Source of the DNA: Silurus meridionalis | Taxonomy: Eukaryota > Chordata > Actinopteri > Siluriformes > Siluridae | Direction: 5' to 3' | DNA: 64,000 nucleotides | Assembly (NCBI RefSeq): GCF_014805685.1 | Contig: NC_060886.1 | Location: 83,617-147,616 of the forward strand | Shown here: one piece after another, positions 1-10,589 of the stretch | Numbering within the stretch: position 1 is the stretch's first letter | How the letters are laid out: each line of letters begins with the position of its first letter | Position numbers and translations under genes: made by a program | Notes under the pieces: generated by a model | Database searches by the model: none | Seen by the model: only the letters and a program-made list of their open reading frames with translations | Told to the model about the DNA's origin: nothing

Positions 1-445
1 GAAGAGGTGGTGAGTTAATGGTGTGAGGATGAAGAGGTGGTGAGTTAATGGTGAGGATGAAGAGGTGGTGAGTTAATTGTGTGAGGATGAAGAGGTGGTG
101 AGTTAATGGTGTGAGGATGAAGAGGTGGTGAGTTAATGGTGAGGATGAAGAGGTGGTGAGTTAATGGTGAGAGGATGAAGAGGTGGTGAGTTAATGGTGA
201 GAGGATGAAGAGGTGGTGAGTTAATGGTGAGGATGAAGAGGTGGTGAGTTAATGGTGAGAGGATGAAGAGGTGGTGAGTTAATGGTGAGAGGATGAAGAG
301 GTGGTGAGTTAATGGTGAGAGGATGAAGAGGTGGTGAGTTTAGGTGTGAGGATGAAGAGGTGGTGAGTTAATGGTGAGAGGATGAAGAGGTGGTGAGTTT
401 AGGGTGTGAGGATGAAGAGGTGGTGAGTTAATGGTGAGAGGATGA
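1..445. repeat. Minisatellite, 28-30 bp unit
   Basis: About 15 head-to-tail copies of a unit reading gaagaggtggtgagttaatg followed by gtgtgaggat, gtgagaggat or the shorter gtgaggat. The variants alternate and the array runs off the left edge, so its full length is unknown. It lies within intron 3 of wnt10a if that gene continues leftwards. Confidence 0.95.
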
Positions 446-780
446 GTGTGCTGTGAGCCAGCAATCAATCGCACTGAGATACAAAATGCTGAAACATGAC
501 GATTAACATTCTTGTAAAGACTCAGCCAAGAGAACTCATGCTAAGCCATGCTAACACCACAAACTCCCACTATTTGCCAGTACTACATGTTAAATCTGCG
601 TCTTTTTTCCATAATGGAGATTATTATTGAAGCATTTCTGCTGTTCTATAAAATTGGACACTTCTCTTATTTGGTCTCATTAAAAAGAACTTGTGAGCAC
701 TGTGTGAAACATGCAGCATGTAAACAGGCACATGAAGCTCAGATCATTGTATTATGCGGTTACAAGTGGCCATGTAACCC
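446..780. other. Unassigned intronic sequence
   Basis: Ordinary AT-leaning sequence between two minisatellites. No exon, transposon end or RNA gene was recognised. The short open frame here has no recognisable features. Confidence 0.5.
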
Positions 781-1275
781 GGACTGATGCCCTGTAACGC
801 GAACTGATGCCCTGTAACGCAGACTGATGCCCTGTAACAGGGACCAAGTTCCTGTAACGCATACTGATGCCCTGTAGCGTGGACTGATGCCCTGTAATGC
901 GGACTGATGCCCTGTAACGCGGACTGATGCCCTGTAACGCAGACTGATGCCCTGTAACGTGGACTGATGCCCTGTAACCCAGACTGATGACCTGTAACGG
1001 GACTAATCTCCTGTAACGCCGGACTGATGCCCTGTAACGCGGACTGATGCCCTGTAACGCAGACTGATGCCCTGTAACGTGGACTGATGCCCTGTAACCC
1101 AGACTGATGACCTGTAACGGGGACTAATCTCCTGTAACGCGGACTGATGCCCTGTAACGCGGACTGATGCCCTGTAACGCAGACTGATGCCCTGTAACGT
1201 GGACTGATGCCCTGTAACCCAGACTGATGCCCTGTAACGGGGACTAATCTCCTGTAACGCAGACTGACATGCTGT
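781..1275. repeat. 20-bp minisatellite with 120-bp higher-order unit
   Basis: The basic unit is cctgtaacgcggactgatgc (20 bp). Three consecutive 120-bp blocks (901-1020, 1021-1140, 1141-1260) carry the same ordered set of six variant units and differ at only a few positions. This shows amplification of six-unit blocks. Increasingly degenerate units (ctgtaac...gac/gat) continue to about 1520. Confidence 0.93.
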
Positions 1276-1520
1276 ATCTGAGAATACTGTTAATCAGACT
1301 GATTCTCTGAAACTGGGACTGACACAATGTAACTCTACTGCATGTAACTGATGCACTGTACTCAGGACAGACATTCTGTAACCTAAACCAATGCGCTGTA
1401 ACCTGGACAAATCCACTGTAACCAAATGACTTACTGTAACTCAATCTGATGTGTTGGAATCTGTAAATACACACTGTAAACCAAATTGATGCACTGTGAC
1501 CTGGACAGACATGCAGTAAT
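1276..1520. repeat. Degenerate edge of the 20-bp minisatellite
   Basis: Spaced ctgtaac/ctgtaa motifs about every 20-30 bp with high divergence. This looks like the old, unhomogenised margin of the neighbouring array. Confidence 0.7.
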
Positions 1521-1527
1521 GACAAGT

Positions 1528-1706
1528 GAGTCAAGTGCAGGGAGTTTTTCCGCCACCAGCCACCGGCTTGCTCATCAGGGACAAACATACACTTATAAAG
1601 AACATCTTATTCATTTTATCACCACATTATCTGTGTAAAGCTGCTTTGAGACAAGGTAATTGTAAAAAGCTCAATACAAATAAACATGAATTGAACTGAA
1701 TTGAAG
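1528..1706 (-). repeat. Short interspersed repeat, 3' part (family S)
   Basis: Contains the family landmarks gggagtttttccgccacca, cttgctcatcagggacaaac, tgtgtaaagctgctttgaga, and a tail of gaattgaactgaattgaa type. The same landmarks recur more than ten times in the window in both orientations. Written as minus because the GAATTGAATT tail lies at the right end, opposite to the copy at 8222. The 5' part is missing. Confidence 0.8.
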
Positions 1707-2683
1707 TGAGAAATGTGATGAGAGTAAGATCAGTGTAACTGGTTTATCCATCATCAAAGTACCCTGTAGTTATCATATCACTATAAGATAGATTTGAGCA
1801 GCTGTATCAATACGCTCTATGTTTATACAAATATAAAAGGTCATTTCCACCAGAACGCTTCCTTTCCAGACTTCTCAGATTTCCAGATGTTGTCTGTAAT
1901 TATAATACCTTGCTCTGTAAACTAATCCCACTCAAACAAGACTGAAAACTGACTAACACTCATCCTGACTCTCCAGTGTTAAAAAAAATGAAAACAGCCT
2001 GATCAGATGTCAAACACTTCTTGACCTTTTGACAACAAAAGGACCACAGCACCTGCAGTTCACCCAAAACATCAAAACTTAGATGTCTGTAGAGCAAACA
2101 TCAACATGTCCCACCTCATGTGTTTGCTCTTAACTGTGTGTGTAACAGAAAAATAGATTTATGGTTCATTTTTTAATAATCCATAGTGGATGAACAGACC
2201 TTTCAATCTTCTTCTCATTTCTGTTTCCTATTGGTTATGAGACAATGGAATACAACCACACATCTAATTCTACTGAGAGGTATGAGCTAAGATTAGCTTA
2301 GCATTAAAGAGGACTGATACATAAACTGTGATGTGTACTGGTGTGTGTATGGGCATAAGGAAATAGTTTCATGGCTCATTGAGTGTCCGGGGTGGACAAG
2401 CGGCCAGTTCAGAAGAAAAGCCACCCCCTATTATCTCCTGTGTGTTTTGTCTGAACAATCAAGCAGGGCAGAAATGGACTGATGGAATGATACAGGGAGA
2501 AATTACGCAGGAGGGAAGCAGCAAACAATGAGCAGTTTCCCACAACAGCAGCGTTCTGAGCACACAGACACATCACGTCTCTGTTATATCCTGTAAAACA
2601 CAATCTCATGCTCATCTCGTGCCATTTTTCATCATCAAACCTTTATCTAATAACTAAGAACCACCATTAATGAAGAAGTAGAT
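1707..2683. other. Unassigned intronic sequence
   Basis: No coding signature, repeat family or RNA gene was recognised in this stretch of presumed wnt10a intron 3. Confidence 0.45.
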
Positions 2684-3196
2684 TACAAACCCAATTCCAA
2701 AAAAAGTTGGGATTCTGTGCAAAATCAGAAAAACCCGCAAAATGCAAGTCTCACAAATTCATATATTATTCACAATAAAACAAACAATAAAAACATATCA
2801 AATGGTTAAACTAGGCCACGTTTCTAACTGTAGCATTCTGTCTTCTGTCTGCAGACAGCTGGGAACTGAGGAGAGCAGTTTTGGGAGAGGAATGTTGTCC
2901 CATATGTGTCTGATACAGGATTCTATCTGCACAACAACTCTGGGTTTTATTTGTTGTGTTTTTTGTTTCATGATGCACCAAATGTTTTCAAATTGTAAAG
3001 GTCTAGACGGCAGACAGGTCAGTTCAGCACACAGACTCTTCCACTATGAAGTCATGTTATTGTAATAGATGCAGTATGCAGTGTGTTACTCAAATAATAA
3101 CCCTTAAAAGACGTTTTCTAGATGGAAGCATTTGTTGCTCTAAAACCTGTATATTGTGTTTAGCATTGATGGAGCCTTTCTAAATGTACAAGCTGC

Positions 3197-3487
3197 TCAT
3201 TCCACAGCACTGATGCACCACCATACCATCAGAGATGCAGCTTTTTGAATGCTGATAACAACCCAGATGGTCCCTCTCCTCTTTAGTACAGAGGACGTGG
3301 TGTCTAAGGTTATCAAAAAGAAATTACAATTTTGATTTATCTGACCAAAAACAGTTTTCCACTTTGCTTCAGTACTTTTTGAATGAGCTTTGGCCCAGAG
3401 AGGATGTTGGTGTTTCTGGATCATGTTCACGCATACCTTCTTTTTTACATCATAGAGATTTAACCTGCATTTGTGGATGAAATGCAA
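3197..3487 (-). pseudogene. Tc1-type transposase fragment
   Basis: A 96-codon open stretch inside the family A element. It aligns by eye with the central part of Tc1-like DDE transposases: an LNMIQK-like segment, WAKAH, then KWKTV just before the place where the first catalytic aspartate (WSDE) would be. Here WSDE is replaced by FGQI and sequence is missing, so a catalytic residue is lost. It is a decayed mobile-element gene, not a host gene. Confidence 0.75.
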
Positions 3488-3517
3488 ACTGTGTATTTAG
3501 ACAATGATTTATGGTGC

Positions 3518-3533
3518 TAGGGTTAGGGTTAGG
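3518..3533. repeat. Short TTAGGG-type repeat
   Basis: About 2.5 units of the vertebrate telomere motif (TAGGGTTAGGGTTAGG) within the family A Tc1 relic. Too short to imply a telomere fusion. Confidence 0.6.
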
Positions 3534-4016
3534 TGCTAATGAGCTCATGCAGTGATTTCCATTACAAAATCAAAACTTTTGATATTATGTTCTGAAAATG
3601 AAGATATTCAACTGTTTTGCACTTTGATGTTGGGGAACTTTATACTGAAACTGTTTTACAGTTTGAAGAGTCTTTCACAGATTGGTAAAGCTCCGCCAAC
3701 TTTTCTTCTGAGAGACTCTGCCGCTCTAAAATACACTATTTATACCCCAATCATCTCACTGACCTTCTGCCAATTAACCTCATTAATTACTAAATGTTTC
3801 TCCAACTTTTGTTGCCCTGTCACAACTTTTTGGAGACTTGTTGAAGCCATCAAGTACAAATGACCTTATTCTTACCCTAAAAGAGTGCATTTCTTCAGTT
3901 TAATCTTTGATTTATTTTTTTTTTATTTTTTTATAAAATATGGTTTTATGGGATTTGCATCCTGTTTTTATTTACATTTTACACAGTGTCTCAACTGTTT
4001 TGGAATTGGGGTTGTA

Positions 4017-4382
4017 AATCAGCTGAACTCTGAGCTGTGAAGGTCCATGACTCACTCACTTTAAACCAGCGGGTTCGAGTCTATCTGCTTGTTTAACATG
4101 TAAATCTAACTCTTGATGTATAAGTCGTTTTTCTGATATTAGCAGAACTGAGCAACAATACAACATTCTTTGACATCTCACACTGAACCCCACCAACAGG
4201 GACACGGCAAGGAACACTATGCAGTGGTACATTCCTAATCCCACCCTGGTGTGTGTGTGTGTGTGTTGGGGCAAATGCAGCTGTTTGCTTTAGCCTAAGC
4301 CTGTAATTGTGAATGTGTTGCTACTGGTTAAAGCATCTGAGGGGGTTTTCGGTGCAGATGAAACAGGCTTGTCCTGCAGGTA

Positions 4383-4385
<3 letters not shown>
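4017..4385. other. Unassigned intronic sequence
   Basis: Non-repetitive except for a short TG run at about 4250-4266. No gene or transposon signature was recognised. Confidence 0.4.

Positions 4386-4414
<29 letters not shown>
4386..4414. repeat. (TG)n microsatellite
   Basis: Pure TG dinucleotide run of about 14 units. Confidence 0.97.
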
Positions 4415-4416
<2 letters not shown>

Positions 4417-4550
4417 CAAACCTCTCCCGATCATTTACACACTGTCACAAGTCTCTGTGCTTTACATAAAACAAACTTGGAGCAAAAACCCACAGTAACG
4501 GCCATCATGCCAAGTGTTTAATGAAAACTGAGCATCAAAGTCAGATTAAA

Positions 4551-4551
<1 letters not shown>

Positions 4552-4600
<49 letters not shown>
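4552..4600. repeat. (TG)n microsatellite
   Basis: Pure TG run of about 24 units. Confidence 0.97.
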
Positions 4601-4604
<4 letters not shown>

Positions 4605-4639
4605 AAAGTGCTGCACACCTTTTAAACATAATTTTAACA

Positions 4640-5045
4640 CATTATAATGAACAGAAAGCTGATCCCCCTCCCATACAATCAACAACTAAGAAGCCAGAAC
4701 TTCATTGTCAGATTGCAGCAAAGAATCCATTGCTACAACAAGCAGAAGAGACTGGTTTGGGTCAAGAAACACAAGGGATGGACATTAGATCAGTGGAAAA
4801 CTATCCTTTGGTCTGATGAGTTTGAGATGAGAAGAGTTTGTAAGATGTATAGATGGTGAACAGACGGTTGAGTTGGACCAGAGAGTGAAGGAAAAGCAGT
4901 CAACAAGCACTCAACACCTCTGGGAACTCCTCAAGATTGAAGGAAAACCATTGCATGAGGCAGACTGAAAGAACACCAAGAGTGTGTAAAGCTGGCGTCA
5001 AAGATCAAGAGAGCTACTTTGAAGAATTGAATAAATAACACATTC
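4640..5045 (+). pseudogene. Tc1-like transposase relic, family B
   Basis: Frame 4647-4856 reads RLVWVKKHKGWTLDQWKTIL then WSDE, the conserved segment around the first catalytic aspartate of Tc1-like transposases. The following 180 bp contain an out-of-frame C-terminal piece (KAVNKHSTPL-like, then ...GVKDQESYFEELNK). The middle of the gene, with the second aspartate and the glutamate, is deleted. No intact terminal repeats were recognised. Confidence 0.8.
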
Positions 5046-5199
5046 TGGTTTATTTATTATATTTTGATGATGACACAATTCCATATTTGTTCTGTCAATG
5101 TCTTTACTATTAATGTAAAATTAATAGTATATTGTTAATTTTGAAAACAACAAAAAGAAAGAAAAACTGAATAAAAATTTCACATTTTAAACTGATACT

Positions 5200-5645
5200 G
5201 TGTGTCTATAAAACACCTCAGACACACCAATTTCTATAAATTGTACATAACTCCAAACACCTACATTTTTATATGTAACCTTAGACACACCCACACTTCC
5301 ATATATACATTCATTCATTCCTCCATTACCAAATTTGAATAGAGAAAGAATTTTATTTGGTATTAATAAAGTTTTATAATAAAGTTTATCTTAAACACAG
5401 ACATTCCTCCATTACCATATTTAACACCTCAGACAACCCCTATTTTTTGATATATAACTTAATACATGCCCCATTTCCTAACCCTAACCCTAACCCTATG
5501 TTGTTTTTTTTTTTTTGTGGGTGTGACTAAGTCAAGCCCACAATTTCATTTCCCAAATTTTAAATATAATCACAGACAATACTCTCGTATTTATTTATAA
5601 CCTCAGACATGCCCACATTTGTGATGTGAAAAATGTAACCAAAAA
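5200..5645. repeat. Degenerate 50-60 bp tandem repeat
   Basis: Diverged copies of a unit like ataacctcagacacacccac followed by atttccatat recur near 5205, 5265, 5420, 5455, 5560 and 5600. The array is old and AT-rich. It encloses a short telomere-like run. Confidence 0.5.
5477..5497. repeat. Short CCCTAA telomere-like run
   Basis: About 3.5 units of CCCTAA, followed by poly-T. Probably a small interstitial telomeric-type repeat. Confidence 0.75.
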
Positions 5646-6138
5646 AATGGTATCTAGTCTTTTTTCTTCTTTTAGAAACAAACAGAATTCAGGGCAAAAT
5701 TCAACACTACCATTTATAGAGTAACAGTTCTTTCATGCAAATGTGTAAAAACAATGTGTTCACCAGTGTGAAAGCCATATGTTTGTGTGGAAACCAAAAT
5801 GACGTGTCATCCAAAAAGCCTCGTCCAATGAGCACTAATCTTTCAACCTACTAAGAGTTTATAAGGCATGTATAGGATCCCATTGCCAAATCTTTCTCAA
5901 AAAACACATTTAAGCCTCACACTTCCCCACAAAAAAAAGTGACAAAATGTGATGTGAGACTATATTATAATATTTTGAACAAAATTCTAAAAACTTTGTT
6001 TGGTGCAAAAATAAGAGGCAATCATTTAGAGATTTTACATAAGAAGAAGCATGGTGGTGGAAGCATAACACTATGAAGATGCTTCTTTTTTAGCTGGACA
6101 TTGTTCCAATTATATTCAAAATACAAAGAGCTACACAC
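5646..6138 (-). other. Start of wnt10a intron 3
   Basis: The intron begins at 6138 with GTGTGTAG. The sequence to the left is AT-rich with no exon. The final wnt10a exon was not found anywhere between here and base 1. Confidence 0.6.
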
Positions 6139-6536
6139 CTGTCGTCCTACACGGTTGTTGTGAAGTCTCATCCGAGCATGGATGTCTCTGTAGGTCTCTC
6201 TTGAGTCCAGGAAGTCTTTAGAGAACTTCTCCCCAAACTCCACATTGGGACTGCATCCGCCCCACTCCCACTCTTCCATGGCTCCGCCCCCTCGGGTCCC
6301 CCCATGGTCCTCCAGGACACCCCCTCGCTCCTCCATCACGCCATGCACCATGCCCTTGCCGCGGTGGATGGCCTCCAGCTGCAGTCGGTTCAGCTTCTGA
6401 CGGAAGACTTCTTCATTTCCTCGTCGCTTCTCATCACAGCTGCAGGCCTTTAGTTTGCCCATGGAGCAGGCGTTCGAGACGGAGTGTAAAACCCCTGCTG
6501 CGGCGATAGCGTATGCAAACGCACTTTCCCTGAACC
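6139..6536 (-). CDS. wnt10a: wnt10a exon 3
   Basis: Encodes 132 residues plus two bases of a split glycine codon. It starts [15 protein letters not shown], continues through [14 protein letters not shown] and EWEWGGCSP, and ends at LHNNRVGRQ. These are hallmark segments of Wnt10a; [10 protein letters not shown] and HARMRLHNN separate it from Wnt10b. Wnt10a is a secreted, lipid-modified ligand of the Frizzled/LRP beta-catenin pathway that acts in teeth, skin appendages and fins. The acceptor is gtcag before GG TTC, and the donor is CAG followed by GTGTGT. A Gly/Glu-rich variable loop ([20 protein letters not shown]) precedes WEWGGC. The exon is 398 bp and ends in phase 0. The frame is open throughout. 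Confidence 0.97.
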
Positions 6537-6543
6537 CTGACGT

Positions 6544-6572
6544 GCACACACACACACACACACACACACACA
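6544..6572. repeat. (CA)n microsatellite at the exon 3 acceptor
   Basis: About 14 CA units on the plus strand, read as TG in the wnt10a transcript. It ends about 8 bases before the exon 3 acceptor AG, so it sits where the polypyrimidine tract normally lies. The pyrimidine run gtgtttttcc lies on its far side. Confidence 0.95.
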
Positions 6573-7452
6573 GGAAAAACACAGTTAGTACACTTTTCAC
6601 GCAGCGATATTAGAGGAACATCGATACTCATATCCATATTTAGATGATAGCAGGTGACTCCTTATTTCTTACATCTTCAACATAAACATAAACAACATAG
6701 CATCCCATTCCACATTTAGTCTCCATTTCCTCTTATAATAACCTTCAACCTCTTGGGAAGATGTTCCACTAGATTTTGGTGGAGAATTATTCAGCCACAA
6801 GGGTGTTAGTAAAGTCAGGTAGTGATGTAGGTGAGAAGGTTCCTGGGATGCAGTCAGCGTTCACATTCATGCCATAGGAGTTCAGTCAGCTATGAGTGAA
6901 TCACATCCATGAGCGATTTCAAACCTGGTTAATTAAAATTCTTGAACATGTGACTACATCTCACCAAATCGGACCAATCAGGTCATTAATCTTCCCACAA
7001 AAGTGCTAGAATTAAGATACAGAATTAGGAGCATTAGGAGCTAAAAGTCTTGCTCAAGAAGCCGGTAGTGCTCCATCTGAGTCTCACGTCTCCACCAAAG
7101 TGAATGCTGTAGGTTTCTGATACCTTCAGAAGAGAAGAGTTTACACTTTGAGTTTTGTAGGTAGGTGAGGGGAAGAGGGTTTCTAGCATCTATGCACGAG
7201 TGACCACAGGAACTGTGTAAATTGAAAAAAATAATGCTTTTTAAAAATACATTTTAAGCTATTTTTCTTAGAATTTGACATATTATTTGGTGTTAAAAAA
7301 GCGTTTGAGCTTCTACCTGTTTGTGAACACAGGAACAACTCCTGATACATTACAGATTTCATGTTTAATTAAAGACATTCCTCCAGACACGGCGGTGAAA
7401 CATTACAGTACTGAGTTACTGAGCATGTCGTCTTGTCTTTTCTTTCTTTTTC
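6573..7452 (-). other. wnt10a intron 2, unassigned
   Basis: No repeat family or exon was recognised. The sequence looks single-copy and may hold regulatory elements. Confidence 0.4.
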
Positions 7453-7477
7453 AGAGAGAGAGAGAGAGAGAGAGAGG
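7453..7477. repeat. (GA)n microsatellite
   Basis: Pure AG dinucleotide run of about 12 units. Confidence 0.95.
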
Positions 7478-8221
7478 TGACCACAGGGGTTTGGGAGCAG
7501 CTAATGGTCTAAAACAATAATAAACGTGAAGCTCATAAAAGCCGTTTGCCTCCTAAATCACTTTCAGGAGCAGATGGAGAATTAAAGCAGGACATGAAAG
7601 AGTGACTTTGGGCTAAATAAGCTTCAGTTCCTCAGGCCTGCTGAAATCAAAGGCTTTTAACAAGGGAAAGAGGGAAAGAAGGAACGAGTCGCCGCCGCAC
7701 GTAAAACACTTATTTTTGAACTCGGGGAATGAGAAACACTGGGCAGGATGCGAGTCTAATATGTGTTTAAGTGACATAAGGCTGACAGGTCATGTTTTCC
7801 TCATTCTCCAGCATTGGTTTGCTCTTTGAAGCAAGCGTTTATCACAAAATAAACCCACACTATGTTCTATTCTATCGTTCTGCAAAAGCACCATAGGGTT
7901 TTTGAGCATCTACATTTTATTATGCAAAGAAAGGCATAGAGTTAACAGGAATGTTTCAACTTTGTCCACTTTAACGCCAGAGAGACACCCGCAACACATT
8001 AGCTTGCTAGTCAGGACTTGTGAAAACAGCTATGAAAAACATGTAGCTGAGCAAATGAATGAAAAGCAGACAAGAACAGGGAGCTTTCCGTTCTGTTTTC
8101 AGCAGCAGGAAATGAAAATGTGGTGGGTGAGCAAAACTAACCTTCTGATCTTCTGGCACTTTAGCCTGAAATTATATTGTTAATAAAGTATTTCTAAACC
8201 ATTTCCTTAAAAAGATGTTCA
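7478..8221 (-). other. wnt10a intron 2, single-copy-looking segment
   Basis: No repeat or exon was recognised. The segment around 7560-7760 is of balanced composition, with CpGs (gagtcgccgccgcacg). It is a plausible but unproven conserved non-coding element. Confidence 0.35.
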
Positions 8222-8515
8222 ACAAAATTCAATTCAATTACTGTTTATTTGTATAGTGTTTTTAAACAGTGAACATTGTCTCAGAGCAGTGATAAAAATG
8301 AAGATGTTCTTTATAAGTGTAAGTTTGTCTCTGATGAACAAGTCGGTGGAGACTGTGGTGAAGGAAAAACTCCCTGAGATGCAGAAGGAAAATACCTTGA
8401 GAGGAACCAGACTCAAGAGGGAACCTCATCCTCATATGGGTTGCACCAAATGTCCATTTGTAGCAGATAAACGATGTTGCGGGGTGCAGTGATGGAGATC
8501 AGAGCAAACTGTGGT
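8222..8515 (+). repeat. Short interspersed repeat, near full length (family S)
   Basis: Starts with a caattcaattactgttta-type head, continues with tatagtg...cattgtctcagagcag, ataagtgtaagtttgtctct, gaaggaaaaactccctgaga and gaggaaccagactcaagagg, and ends gcagataaacgatgttg...gcagtgatggagatc. The reverse copy at 25868 shares all of these. The small open frames across it are accidental. Confidence 0.88.
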
Positions 8516-9180
8516 AAAAAAAAAGGTTGCACTCCAAACTGTTTTTTGATTCACTGAGCACTAGTTCACTAGTTCAGTTCTGCAACAACGTTTGCTGTAA
8601 TAATCTTCACAAGAAGGGAAGAACATGCAGAAATAAAGGTGTAAAGAAGCATTGATGCTACTAATCAGAATGTGCATTCAAATTAACCAGCTTTAAATCA
8701 GGCCTGAGGAAAAATTAATCCACTGGCAAAAACCTGATTTAATCACAGTGTGTTTGTTGAAGTGGTGATGAAACTGAATCCATCACTGAACAGCACACCT
8801 CAGCAATGACAGAACTGTATTTAATGGACATCTGGTGCCACCCACTAATACCTTATCGTTTGAAACCGCATATTTTTGGCTTTTTGTCCACACTGAGACG
8901 CCGCTTCAGTCAACGAAGATGAAGCTTTTTAAAAACGCTTGACAAAGTAGATACATTTAAAAACTGAATTTTCGTGTCGCAGCGTGGACATTAATAAATG
9001 CTTCATCATTATCCAATCATTGCGATGACGTTTCAAAAAGCCGGAAAGTAAATAAACACAGAGACGTGAGCATTTTCAGACGTTTCAGCGTGGATGAGTA
9101 ACTTTTGGGAAACCAATGAAACACGATTGGCGTTTTTAGAGGAAAGCACCGTTTTCAAATGTATGTGAATTAGTGTAGAC
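8516..9180 (-). other. wnt10a intron 2, mostly unassigned
   Basis: Part of 8755-8830 (gaatccatcactgaacagca) recurs at about 15475, so some of it belongs to a repeat. The rest shows no recognised feature. Confidence 0.4.
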
Positions 9181-9182
9181 GT

Positions 9183-9386
9183 AGCCCGAGTCTGGTTCCT
9201 CTCAAGGTTCCTTCCTTGTTCCATTTTGCCATAATTACCACTGGCTCGCTCATTAGGGATAAACTTCTAAGGAACAAAATTATAGGCTCTCGATTTCTAC
9301 ATGCCGACTTTATTACCTCTTTATCTCTGTGAAGCTGCTTTGAGAAAATGTCCACTGGTAAAAACGCACAACAAATAAAACTGAAT
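9183..9386 (-). repeat. Short interspersed repeat fragment (family S)
   Basis: Contains agtctggttcctctcaagg, gctcattagggataaactt, tctgtgaagctgctttgaga and the tail ataaaactgaattgaga, all landmarks of the family. Confidence 0.85.
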
Positions 9387-10479
9387 TGAGATGAAACTCT
9401 GGCCTTCCTACAGTGCAGACTCTCAGCCCTCAGAACCCGAGTCTTACACATGGCAGGGTTTTCCTTGTGCTTGCACCATGACTGCAGCTCATCAAGGCTG
9501 TTAATTAGTTGATTAATGAATTCGATTACTTTTTGGAACAGGCTTCGCTTGGAACAGTGGTAAAAACACTGATAACCTGTGCTCAAACATGCACAAACTC
9601 TCTAACTGATTTGAATGAGAGTTTTGCTTGTCAAGCAAACCTTAATGAAATGAGTGTTGAGGTACAGTGAAGACCCGTGCAGGCCAGGCGATAGATCCGT
9701 CCAAAAATCTAAACTGAAAGACTTTTTTGTAAATGTTTCCCTTTCTGTTACAGATTCAGAGTGAATGTAATGAAGCAACGCTTACATGAACATGTCGTGG
9801 CTGATTAAATGCATTTCCTGTGCTCTTGTGCACACATTGTTGTGTGTGTTGTAGAAATTGCCGGAGTGCGGGCACTCGGTCTCGGCTCTCCGTCAGTCAG
9901 AAAGCACGCTGCATGCAGATTGGGACTTGTCCTATTCAGTAGTGGCTTTTCGCCTCTGCGTCCTGTTTTGTCTGTGTGTAACTAGTGACTAATCAATGTA
10001 ATATCTACGAGGTGTGAAGCAGGCCGCCTGTGGAATGCTCTGCATTCAGGAGAGTGCGTGTTGAACCACGTGCACCCTCAGGGAGGGGATTTGCTACGAA
10101 ATACTTGAACGACATTTGGTTATTATTTCAAACCTATTGACCCACGTTGCACAAAGAGAACACAAATCCACACAAACTTACACACACACAGATATTCGCA
10201 TGATCTTTTCCGTGCCAACATTCCACAGGGGCCAGAGGACTGATGGCACTTTAGATCGGGACACCGAGAAGGACATGGAAATGCTGTTTTGTGCTTCCTC
10301 CAGGACCGACAAGAGCAAATCAATCAAGCGGATAATTTGGCGTGTGAGACACGGCCCGCTGCACTGATGGCACAGGAAGAGGGAAAAAAATGTCACTCTG
10401 GGTTACGCTGAAACAACTAACCGGGTTTATGCTATGGCCTACTGAGAGTTGGGATAGTGCTGAGGGCAAATCCACAGCG

Positions 10480-10485
<6 letters not shown>
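9387..10485 (-). other. wnt10a intron 2, single-copy-looking segment
   Basis: About 1.1 kb with no recognised repeat, of balanced base composition. The part around 9860-10110 includes CpGs and an E-box-like CACGTG near 10067. A candidate for non-coding conservation; nothing coding was recognised. Confidence 0.35.

Positions 10486-10533
<48 letters not shown>
10486..10533. repeat. (CA)n microsatellite
   Basis: About 23 CA units preceded by GCGCGC-type bases. Long apparent frames with Cys-Val or Thr-His runs here are artefacts of this repeat. Confidence 0.97.
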
Positions 10534-10534
<1 letters not shown>

Positions 10535-10589
10535 CTACACAGTGCTGATAAACTCCTACTGCCTGAAAACGTGAATAACACGCAAGTGG

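Larger units (their letters stand above)
2684..4016 (-). mobile_element. Tc1/mariner element relic, family A
   Basis: The ends are inverted repeats: TACAAACCCAATTCCAAAAA at the left and the complement of TTTTGGAATTGGGGTTGTAA at the right, each beginning at a TA as expected for Tc1/mariner insertion. The interior resembles a reversed Tc1-type transposase gene. On the minus strand, 3487-3197 reads NMIQKHQHPLWAKAH, TEAKWKTVFG and QKAASLMVWW, recognisable versions of conserved transposase segments. Stops, frameshifts and deletions make it inactive. A second copy of this family lies at 60289. Confidence 0.85.
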
